DNA from: Astragalus membranaceus | Taxonomy: Eukaryota; Streptophyta; Magnoliopsida; Fabales; Fabaceae | Assembly: GCA_039519185.1 (NCBI GenBank) | Contig: CM076849.1 | Location: 109,435,806-109,499,805 of the forward strand | Length of the DNA stretch: 64,000 bases | Reading direction: 5' to 3' | Part shown: one piece after another, positions 10,146-19,232 of the stretch | Layout: each line of letters opens with the position of its first letter | Position numbering within the stretch: position 1 is the stretch's first letter | The notes under the pieces: generated by a model | Told to the model about the DNA's origin: nothing | The model's input: only the letters and a program-made list of their open reading frames with translations | Database searches by the model: none | Translations under genes and position numbers: made by a program

Positions 10146-11640
10146 TGTAACATCCCCAAAATATTTAATTTAATTAGTTTGATGTTAAGCCATTTAATTG
10201 TTTTATAATGCTTCATTTATATTTTGGCCAACTGAGTGCTAGAATAATTATTGGTTGATTTGGGGCTTAATTAGGAATTAAGAAGAGATTAAGGGTATGA
10301 TGGTCTTTACACCACCACACCCCCACCCTTTGACATATACAACGTTTTATGTCGAGTTCGAGTCGTTAAAACCATTATTTTGAAGTTTTATGTATTTTGA
10401 CATAAACTAGAATTGTTGAGGTTTGATTTTTTGATTGATGAATTGATGATTGATTGGTTGTTTGATTGTTGATTTGGGACTACTGTTAGGTTGGGAATTG
10501 ACTAGGACAGGTATCGAAATTGATCGGAATAGCGAAAAACGAAAAATCGGGACAAACAAAATTGCTGTCATAGACGCACGACCCGTACTGGATATAGCAC
10601 GACCCGGGCGCATGTTTCTAACCCCAAGTTTTAAAACATGTCTTAGACTATTCCTTTTGGTTCCAATCCTTCCCCGATCCCTTCCTTAACCCTTCTCAAT
10701 GTTAGTTGAATGTTTTACACCCCGAATAGGTTATGTTTTATGTCATAAAACGAGAAAAATGTTAAGGCTATGTTTAGGTACAAACCGTATTGTTTTATAT
10801 CGAGAGAGAAAATGTGACTAAATTTCAGGTTATAGACTTAATAGTTTAAGTTCAAGTTTTAATAAAAAGGAGGCGACCTCGTGTCGAGTAACAGACTTAA
10901 TGTCCGAGATAATAAAAAAAGATATTGAGGGGGATGACGATCCCGAGTTATGTGGCATACCTAGCTGAGAAGAGTCATGATTCCGAAGCTAGGGCCCTGG
11001 CATTACTCGTATAGCTATACAGATTGGGGATTCCGTTGGTATTGGGTATTCTAGAATACCTGGCATTATATCATGGATTGTCCTAAGCCAGAGATAAGAA
11101 TAAAAGACAGATATGAATAAGAACAGTTCATAAGATAAGGTTGACTCACTGAAAAAGGAAAACACCGAGAGAGGAAGATTGTGGGGTACATAAGGACTCA
11201 TTGAGATTTGTAATCTCATTATATGTTTATGTGGTGTTTTTCAGATTCACAGGGAAATGGCAAGCAAACTGAGGAGAAGTAGCAACGATTGAGCAACTTA
11301 GCTGACAGAAGATCAGTCTGAGATTTTAATGTATATTATCTACCTTTCCCTGCTTTTGTATTTTGGGATTTAAATCCTTGAAATTTTAGTCAAGGTTATG
11401 TAAGTATATATAGCTGTGTTTCGTATTTCGACCTTAGTTATGTTTTGTATAACGAATAAGTACTTTTAAGTACTTATGTCGGAGTTATGTTTGAGAAAAA
11501 TTTTATCTCAAATTGAAAGAAAGTGGCTTTATTCCTCTTATGTTAGTTTTGGTCCAATTATACGAACAGGTTATACTCTGAAATATGCTATTAAGTTAAT
11601 GCCTTTTTATCACTATATTGTGAAAATTTAAGGTGTTACA
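10146..11640 (+). mobile_element. Element G 3' LTR
   Basis: It starts TGTAACATCCCC after a purine tract (CAAGATGGGGTGTAA) and ends GGTGTTACA at 11640, 1495 bp. It contains a repeated GCACGACCCG motif (10576-10610) and an acceptor-like GTTTTTCAG near 11243. The next bases, CTTAG (11641-11645), should be half of its target duplication; the other half is outside the window. Confidence 0.85.
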
Positions 11641-12555
11641 CTTAGCAACATACTGGCTAAGCTGTTACACTAAAAAGGCTATGTCTGGTCTTGTAGTGGT
11701 GAGATAAAGAAGCCTACCAATTAGACGTTTATAGGCAGTTTCATCAGAATATGGTTGGCCCCCATCACTGCTAATCTTGCAAGAAGGGTCACATGGAGTT
11801 GAGGCAGGCTTAGCAGCGAGGAATCCAATATCAGTCAGCAATTCAAGAGCATATTTTCGCTGATTGAGAAGAATACCTTGTGTAGAACGTGCTACTTCAA
11901 GGCCAAGAAAAAATCTCAGAGCACCAAGATCCTTGATGCAGAATTTATCATTGAGTAGCTGTTTTACTGTAGTAATTTCAGCCATATCAGTGCCAGCCAA
12001 TACAATATCATCGACATACACTAATAAAGCAGTAATATGAGCCGATGAAGATTTAATAAAGAGGGAATCGTCTGCTTGATATTGAAAATAGCCCAAGGAA
12101 ATGAGAGTGGAAGTGAGCTTGTGATTACATTGACGGCTAGCTTGTTTTAAGCCATATATGGATTTATGGAGCATGCAAACCTTGTTGGATAAGTCAACAT
12201 TTGGAGAATGAAACCCAGGGGGAATGGTCTTGTAGACCTCCTCACTAAGATCACCATGCAAGAAAGCGTTGTTGACATCCAATTGTTCAAGATGCCACAT
12301 ATTAGAGGCAGCCAAAGCAAGTAAAACTCTTACTGTGGTCAATTTGGCAACTGGGCTAAATGTTTCAAAATAATCTACCCCTTCAAGTTGGTTGTAGCCC
12401 TTGGCTACAAGGCGTGCTTTGTGTCTCTCAAGAGTACCATCAGCACGAAATTTTGTTTTGTAGACCCACTTACATCCAATTGGATCCTTTCCCTTTGGTA
12501 GATCAACCAAGGAACAAGTATTGTTCAATGCCAAGGCATCAAGTTCAGCTTGCAT
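11641..12555 (-). pseudogene. Ty1/copia reverse transcriptase of element H, truncated by G
   Basis: RT of a copia polyprotein, copying element RNA into DNA in the particle. Visible motifs are WVYKTKFRADGTLERHKARL, LDVNNAFLHGDL, YGLKQASRQ and the catalytic LLVYVDDIVLAG near 12010. The frame is open from 12555 to 11665, then a TAA falls just before QLSQYVAK. The element is cut at 11641 by insertion of G, so the RT end, RNase H and 3' LTR are not in the window. Confidence 0.9.
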
Positions 12556-13310
12556 AGCCTTCTGTCAACAGTCATGTGGTGAGGCTTGGGTATAGGTAAG
12601 AGGGTCAGTGGTTGTGGAAGCATTGAGGTAAAAGGATTTGTAAGATGATGTACATTTTTCATAAGATAAAATTGAAGAAAGAGGGTAAAGAGAAGACTTG
12701 GAAATAGCTGAAGATGAAGTGGTGCAGTTAGAAAAGTTGCAATGGTATTCTTCCATGTAATTGGGTTTGTGTGTGGGTCTAGTGGAGTGTCTAAGAGGGA
12801 CTGTTGGGTCTGGAATAATGGTTGGCTTGTCTATGTGTCAGGAATTGGTGGAAGTTGAAGGGTCTGAGGTTTTTGGAGTATTTGTTGAGCTTGAAGGTTC
12901 GGGATAGTTGGGGTATTTGTAGAGTTTGAAGGTTCGGAGGTGGTTGGAACATTTTGGTCACTGTCATGTGTGGTAAAGGATGTGGATTCTAACTGTTCAG
13001 AAGTAATAGGCTCAGTAATCCCAACATCATCAAAATGTGAATTTTCAGTGACTAAAGTGGTAGATGAAGAATTGGTGTGAAAAGGAAATAAATTTTCATA
13101 AAAAATGACATTCCTGGACTAAACTAATTGGTGAGAATTTATGTCATACAGAACATACCCCTTTAGGCCCTGTTTGTAACCAAGGAATACAGTTTTTCTA
13201 GCTCTAGGATCAAATTTTTGTGCAGCTGGCTGTGAGGGCGGAGGCATAGGATAGGCAGCCAAAGGTTTTGAGGTGAATGAGGGAGGGTGGCTGGTTGTAT
13301 AGTGGCTCAT
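12556..13310 (-). pseudogene. Element H integrase-RT linker, degraded
   Basis: It follows the integrase and includes FDPRARKTVFLGYKQGLKGY, a phrase usual at the copia integrase C-terminus, near 13200. After that comes low-complexity Ser/Thr/Pro-rich linker sequence with several stops and frame changes. No enzyme motif is expected here and none is seen. Confidence 0.7.
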
Positions 13311-14712
13311 ATGGGGTTTTGTTTTGGAGGACTGGTGTAGGTATTCTGTTTATCAAATGTACAGCATGTTGTACACAGATGTTCCAAAGTTTCTTTGGAA
13401 GATTGGCTTGAAACTGGAGGGCTCTAGCTACATTAAGAATGTGTTGGTGTTTACGTTCTACAATCCCACTTTGTTGGGGAGTTTCTACACAAGAATGTTG
13501 GTGGATAATGCCTTTGGTAGAATAAAACTCATGCATGAGAAATTCAATGCCATTGTCACTCCTAAGACATTTAAGTTTGGTTTGAAATTGTGTTTCAATG
13601 AAGGAAATGAAATTGACAAGAGATGTTCTTGTCTCAGATTTGGTTTTCATCATTATAATCCAAGTGAAACGACTATAATCATCAACAAGGGTTAAGAAGT
13701 ATTTGTGACATAAAATTGAAGGGTGAGCATATGGTCCCCAAATGTCAGCATGCAAAATTTCAAAAATGTGTGTACTTTTAGAAACACTAAGAGGAAAAGA
13801 TAATTTTCTTTGCTTTGCAAATTGGCAAATATCACAAGGAAATGAAGTATTATTGAATTGTATGGAAGGAAATTGTTGTGAAATACACTGATGTCTATCA
13901 CTAGATATGTGGCCTAGTCTCATGCACCAAAGTTTGAAATTGTCTAGTGTGCTAGAGTGGGGATTACAAGAGGGAACAGAGGTATTACTAGCATTACAAG
14001 CAGACTTTGAAGTAATGGCAGGGATAGTCACCGGAAGATATAACCGGTACAAGCCATCAAGTCTAGCTGATCCAATCATCTGCTTGGTAGGTTCCTGTAT
14101 AAGAAAACAACCATCATCACTAAAAACAATAGCAACTTTGCTGGTTTTGGCAAGCTGTCCTACTGACATTACGTTAGAATTAAATCCTGGTATGTAAAGT
14201 ACATCGTACAACACTAAGTTTTCTGTTACATGGATTGTTCCAATGCCAATGGCAACTGCAGAAGTTCCATTTGGCAGGTCTATGGTGACAGGATTAATAG
14301 GTGTATATGAACTGAAGAAATGAAAATTTGATGTCATGTGATCCGTGGCTTTAGTGTCAACAATCCAAAATATAATAATCATACCAGAATTGTTAGAAGT
14401 GTTGCCATTGTTGGATAAGAAGGCTTGGGTTGTGACTGTATTGGCAGAATGCGTAGCAAGTTGCTTATGTTGCCTTGACTGTTGAAGCAGATCTAACAGC
14501 CCTTGGTACTGATCTTGAGTAAGAGAAATAGGTCCAGTGGATGACTTTGCAGCTTCTGGCTGGGATTGTGCATCATTTTCAGAATCTGCATAGTTAGCAG
14601 AGGCTCCTGTTTTGTTGTTTTTGGTCTGGTAACCTGGAGGAAAGCCATGGATAAAGTAGCAGGAATCCACTGTATGGTTGGTTTTGCCACATTTTGTGTA
14701 GAGGTGAGTCAT
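13210..14712 (-). pseudogene. Element H protease and integrase with damaged active sites
   Basis: About 500 codons stay open. A gag zinc knuckle comes first, but its first Cys reads Tyr (YTKCGKTNHTVDSC). The protease motif reads WIVDTKATDHM: the Gly of the canonical DTGA is Lys, so it should be inactive. The GAG-pre-integrase/zinc region has LWCMRLGH, with Cys where His is usual. The integrase core keeps Asp (HADIWGP), Asp (LRSDNGIEF) and Glu (SGIVERKHQH). The frame loses register near 13210, inside the C-terminal part that continues in another frame. Lineage within copia was not assigned. Confidence 0.85.
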
Positions 14713-15557
14713 GCCTTGTCCACGCCCTTAACCACAACCAAATCTTCCTCTACCACGAGAGTTGCTTCCTCCATGATTAAAACCAGCATTAATAGCAATT
14801 GCCACACTCATATGTTCAGTTTCAGCTTCTGTCACAGTAGGAGATGCTGCTAGAATGTGTCTTTCTTGTTGAGTAACCATTGAGAAGACTTTGGATATTT
14901 GTGGAAATGGTTCCATCATCATTATTTGACTACGGACATGAGTATACTGATCATTTAGGCCTTTCAATAACTTGATTGTGTAATCTTGTTCACGAAATTT
15001 CTTTGTGAATGTAGATGTTTCACAGGTACAGGGTACAGTGCAAGAACAGCTTACAATAGGTCCAAAACTATCTAATTCATCCCATAGTGACTTTAATTCC
15101 GTGTAATATTCAAAAATATCTCTAGTTCCCTGACTTAATTTTGCTATATCTTCTTGTATATCAGCAATTCTAAACATATCTCCTTGGTCAAACCTATCAT
15201 GTAAATCTTTCCAAACATCGTGTCCTTTATCAAAGAAGGCAATGGATTTGAGAACAGTAGGACTTACAGATCACTGAATCCAGGCAAGTACCATGTTATT
15301 GCATCTGAACCATTGGTTGTACGAAGATCAGCTTGTTCTTCGATATCAAGGCGATGGTTCCATCTACGAAGATCAGCTTGTTCTTCGATATCAAGGCGAT
15401 GCGTATCGAGCGAATCCAGACCTGAAAATTCTTGCTTCCTTCAAGTACTGGTTGAACGAGAGTCACCGCAGGGTTCTCATTAACTGGGATGAATGTAGAA
15501 AGGATTGGAGGAATTCTTCGCAAAATCAGTATAACCGTCGATTGCTTGGTTCGCCAT
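14713..15557 (-). pseudogene. Ty1/copia gag of element H, frameshifted
   Basis: The likely start is the ATG at 15557 (MANQAIDG), about 200 bp from the primer-binding site. A frameshift follows near 15480. Recognisable copia gag text includes NFQVWIRSIRIALISKNKL, then LSQGTRDIFEYYTELKSLWDELD and FLKGLNDQYTHVRSQIM-like sequence (here LLKGLNDQYTHV), and an Arg/Gly-rich RGRGRF stretch before the knuckle. The first conserved block is duplicated by a 45-bp tandem repeat. A stop at about 14728 separates gag from pol. Confidence 0.8.
15320..15409 (-). repeat. 45-bp tandem duplication in H gag
   Basis: TACGAAGATCAGCTTGTTCT begins at 15320 and again at 15365, followed both times by the same sequence. 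The in-frame duplication repeats ALISKNKLIFV in the gag. Confidence 0.85.
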
Positions 15558-15754
15558 AGTTGCGGAAGCGGATGAAATTTCAAGAAATTTATGAAATGTT
15601 TGAACACCAAAGTGAAATTCAAGATAAGAATCAAAAGAAGAACCGATTATCAAATTGAATCGATGAACTGTAATAACAGTGAAAGAATCGAACGAAAGAT
15701 GAAAGAATTTGTAAAGAATTTAGGGTTTCAATGGCGAACTAGAGCTCAAGAATT

Positions 15755-15766
15755 GAGCTCTGATAC
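15755..15766 (-). other. Element H primer-binding site, cut by element A
   Basis: The reverse strand reads GTATCAGAGCTC, the body of the initiator-tRNA-Met type site TGGTATCAGAGC. Element A starts at 15767 and separates it from the H 5' LTR, which must lie beyond the window. GATAC (15762-15766) is the expected target duplication of A. Confidence 0.65.
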
Positions 15767-15767
15767 T

Positions 15768-15772
15768 GTTTA
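15768..15772. repeat. Left target-site duplication of array T (GTTTA)
   Basis: GTTTA directly precedes the first LTR of T and is repeated at 27797-27801 after the last LTR. Joining the flanks restores the TGTTTACCGTG terminus of the element A LTR. Confidence 0.9.
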
Positions 15773-16964
15773 TGTAACATCCCCTATTTTAGTCAATCTA
15801 ATTTAATTAAAATTGGCGAGAAATCATATTTTACTAGTTTAGCATTTTGATATATGTGAAGTTTGAAATAACTGATTTTATTGTTTGGCCAAGATTTGAT
15901 GCATTATTTTAATTACGGGAGTTAAGGTGTAAATGTTGAGTTAGAGGTAGTTTAGATGAGTATTAGTGAAGGAGGGTAGTTTTGTCTTTACGCCCCCTTT
16001 AATGAAGCCCCAGCTGAGAACCCCCTCCTCACAACTCACCAGCAACCCATTTGCAACAAAAAAATCAGAAAATAGAAGAGTGGAGAGAAGAAAGAGTTGT
16101 GAGAGCTAGAGGAGAAAGAAGAGGGAGGATTCACCTCAAGTTCTGGATGCATGTTACAATTCTAAGCGCCATTGTAATCAGCTCCTTCCCCTCTTCCCAT
16201 AGATACCAAGAACATCACTTACATCTCTTCCCTTCTCAAAACACCATATTTGGACCTCAAGCTTCAAGTAGCTGAAAATGGAGCTTTTAGGAAGTTGAAG
16301 ATTTACTTGCCTATGTTGTAAATAGGATAAGCCATTTATGAAAACACATTGAAGATTGAAGTAGCTGGGAAAGGGTTTTCAGTGGTGAGATTCGAATTGG
16401 AGTTTGGCTAGAGAAGTTGGAGTGTTCCTAGAAGCTTGTTGGTGCCACTTGTGTTTTAAGCGTATTTCGAATTCGTCTCAAACTCCTCTTCGGTATTGTG
16501 GTGAGTTCTATACTCACTAGGGAATTTATTTTCTGATTTCTGGTCATGTATGTTAGTCCTGTCCACCGATTTATGAAAGCCAATATCGTACAACCGTTTT
16601 CTGAAAATTGTCACGTGAAATGTTAAATTATGTGGATTGATCGAATGTGGAGTGATTGTGTAATTTATTTGATGTTTGATTGATTGTGTTGGACTGGAAC
16701 TACTTGTTAGTGTAACTGTTTTTAAGTCTCGGAGGTCATAGAAATTCTTGGGGTCGAATAGAAAGCGAAACGGTACAAAATGGGTGTTCGAAATGCTGTT
16801 TTCAGCCATTTCTGCCTCCCATCGCGTCACGGCCCGTGGCCGTTGCGTTGCGACCTCCCTTATTTTTGCAACGCAAAACTTTCTGTCACTTTTCGCGTCG
16901 CGACGGAACCAGTTCCCGTCGCGACGCTTTTCAGTTTTTCAGCAAAACACACTGATTTTGTTTT

Positions 16965-16984
16965 CGCGATAACTTTTGATCCGG
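16965..16984 (+). promoter_or_regulatory. Conserved LTR 20-mer CGCGATAACTTTTGATCCGG
   Basis: Exact copies lie at 20347, 23728, 26764 and 46238, with variants on the minus strand at 51710-51729 and 58395-58414 (one change) and 61361-61380 (two changes). It always lies just downstream of a GC-rich repeat block. Function unknown. Confidence 0.6.
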
Positions 16985-17328
16985 TAGTCCGATTTGAGTG
17001 TTCTCAGGTGCGTTGAAAATTGTAATCGTCTATATGTTAGGATAACGAATTTAGTAACTCCGAGTGAGATCACTTAAATTAAGATAAGATGGACTAGAGA
17101 CCCTAATGTTAAGTATAAGATTATGTTAAGTAAGAGATCATGTCATGTATAAGCTCATTGTTATCTTCAAGATCATTGTTATGTTCATGTTCAGGTATAT
17201 TAAAATATATACATCAGTTCAGTTAGGGTGACGACCCTATTTCAGTTTAGTGTGCTAGGGGAGGGGAAGTCATGAGCCCTACGAACCTAGGCCCCATGAG
17301 GGATCCACTAGTGATTAGTAGAATGGGT

Positions 17329-17462
17329 TCACCGGGAGTTTATTTTGCCAAATGACCGGTGACATGCTAAAAATCATTGTTCATGTGTTGTCTCTTGTAG
17401 CCCGCTTAAGGGTTATGAGGACAACGTTAGTTTCAGCCACATAGTCAACTATTAGGACTATG
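17329..17462 (+). other. Three successive hairpins in LTR1
   Basis: Stem TCACCGG/CCGGTGA (17329-17335 with 17356-17362), stem GTTGTC/GACAAC (17387-17392 with 17420-17425), and stem CATAGTC/GACTATG (17440-17446 with 17456-17462). In LTR2 the first stem grows to eight pairs (TTCACCGG/CCGGTGAA). The block lies inside the possible intron. Confidence 0.6.
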
Positions 17463-17939
17463 AGTTATGAATCTAGAATAATGAATCAAGCATAATTGAA
17501 CCGAGAGGGTTACTAAGGGGTCTCGATAGAATTCATGGAGACAAGTTGTCTCACCCTTCATATGTTGTTGTTTTTCAGAGTTGCAGGCTAAGTTGAAGAT
17601 GATGAGGCATGGTTATGGAGATGCTTGAGGAGTTGCTGATGCTTTATTTATCTCGTTATGTATTCCCTTTTCAGTTTCCTTAGATTGTACAATTGTACGA
17701 CTTATGTTGTTAAAGTTGTAAATCGCTTCCGCATACTTTCTATTTTGGTACTGAACACTAGTCTGAGTGGTGTAAGAACGCTTTATGTATTTTATGTTAA
17801 GTTATGTAAGTGCGCTTGATGGTTTTTAGCATCGAGATATCAGTATGTCTTCGGTATTTAGAACAGGAAGTACTCTGATGTATGCCAGTAGTGCATTTCG
17901 GTAACTTCTACAAGTTAGAAATTATCGGGGTGTTACAAT

Positions 17940-17951
17940 TGGTATCAGAGC
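17940..17951 (+). other. Primer-binding site of T unit 1
   Basis: TGGTATCAGAGC, complementary to the 3' end of initiator tRNA-Met, two bases after the LTR end. The copies for units 2 and 3 are at 21322-21333 and 24702-24713. Confidence 0.9.
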
Positions 17952-18074
17952 AGTTCGACCTAGTCGGGCTTAGAATTCAAGAGTCTCTTATGTCTTCTAA
18001 GTGTGATTCCTCTTAGGATGCTATTAGACGTTTAGCCTGATCAACTAAACACTTTGTGCATATTTTGCAGAATC

Positions 18075-19232
18075 ATGCCTGGTAGAGGTAGGAGAAGCGT
18101 CCCCGTCGATCCCCATTCCGAGTGGATGTAGAATGTAATTGAGAATCAGCAGAAGATGATGCAGGACATGATGCAGATGCATCACAAGATGATGAACCGG
18201 CAGCAACCGAATGTTCAACAACCTCCTCCGGAAGATCCGAATAGAGCTTATTTCCGTTTTCAGAAGATGAATCCACAAAGTTTCAAGGGAGGGCCTAAGG
18301 TGATGGTGTCTCATTTCTGGCTGGATTCGATGGAGAAGATTTTCAGGACTCTTCAATGCAGTGAGGAAGAGAAGGTTCTTTTTGCCGCCCATATGCTCGA
18401 GGAAGATGCTCAGACATGGTGGACCAATGCTCATGAATTGATGGTGAATAAGGGAACTCCGGTTTCCTGGTTCAACTTCAAGGACATTTTTATTGGTCAC
18501 TTTTTCCCTCCAGTGATGAAGTTAAGCAAGCAGGCCGAGTTTGTCAATTTGAGGCAAGGAGAGATGTTAGTAGGAGAGTTCACCGCCAAGTTTGAAAGGC
18601 TGTCTCAGTTCTATCAGTTAGCAAAGCATGCGTCGAATGATGAGTGGAAGATGCAGCTGTACAGGGCAGGCCTTTGTGTTGATGTGGCCCAAGGTCTCAG
18701 CTCTTATGCTTTGACCAGTTATGCTGGATTGGTGCAGCAAGCGTATGTTGTAGAAGCAGATCTCAACAGGTTGCATGAAGAAAGGAAAGCTTCTCGGAAA
18801 GAGAAGAAGAAGGCTTTGGAACTGCCAACCCCAAGGGAGGAGCCGGGGAGTAACTCCAACAAAGGAAAGCAAGTAGTGGTGTCTGAATTCCCAAGAATCG
18901 GTAAGTGTTCAAAATGCCGAAAGCCTCATAGTGGAGAGTGTCGCTTGGGATCAACTGCGTGTTATTATTGCAAAGAAAAAGGGCATTATGCTAACGAGTG
19001 TCCGGCGAAGAAGGGGAATCGAGAGGAGCAGGCCACCCACGCATGCGGAAGAATCTTTGTGTTGGACGCTCAAAAAGGCAAAGCTGATGATGGTTCGGCG
19101 AAAGGTATATTTTGTCCAATTTTGAGGACAAATTTTTTTAAAAGTTGGGGTGATTGTCACATCCCCTATTTTAGTCAATCTAATTTCATTAAAATTGGTG
19201 AGAAATCATATTTTACTAGTTTAGCATTTTGA
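18075..19232 (+). pseudogene. gag of T unit 1, early stop then open
   Basis: The homologous start is the ATG at 18075 (MPGRGRRSV), four bases after TTTTGCAG, but codon 19 is TAG (18129-18131) where element D has Gln. From the Met at 18156 the frame is open to 19232. The gag domain includes NPQSFKGG, MEKIFRTLQCSEEEKVLFAA, DAQTWWTNAHELM and LSKQAEFVNLRQGEM. Two zinc knuckles are intact: CSKCRKPHSGEC and CYYCKEKGHYANEC. After VLDAQKGKADDGSAKGIF the frame passes straight into the 3' end of the element and ends inside LTR2. There is no protease or pol. This is the best preserved of the three copies. Confidence 0.85.

Larger units (their letters stand above)
16501..17578 (+). other. Possible intron inside LTR1
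   Basis: It begins G|GTGAGTTCTATACTC and ends TTGTTGTTTTTCAG|AG. Equivalent donor and acceptor pairs sit at the same relative place in LTR2 and LTR3, in the C LTR (45763-47065) and in the D LTR (58840 down to 57746). Prediction only: no transcript evidence is available here. Confidence 0.4.
15773..17937 (+). mobile_element. LTR1 of array T
   Basis: 2165 bp, TGTAACATCCCC to GGGGTGTTACA. It carries private variants in its 5' part (for example TTGGCCAAGATTTG near 15890) not shared with LTR2-4, and lacks a block of about 78 bp at 17020 that LTR4 keeps. Inside are a donor-like GTGAGTTCTATACTC (16501), the conserved 20-mer (16965-16984), three hairpins (17329-17462) and an acceptor-like TTGTTGTTTTTCAG (ending 17578). 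Confidence 0.9.

Noticed and set aside
17940..17951. tRNA gene fragments at TGGTATCAGAGC sites
   Set aside because: These are 12-nt primer-binding sites next to LTR ends, with no tRNA body around them.
18045..18500. Antisense 151-codon frames conserved in all three T units
   Set aside because: They mirror the gag reading frame; conservation follows from the duplicated gag, not from an independent gene.
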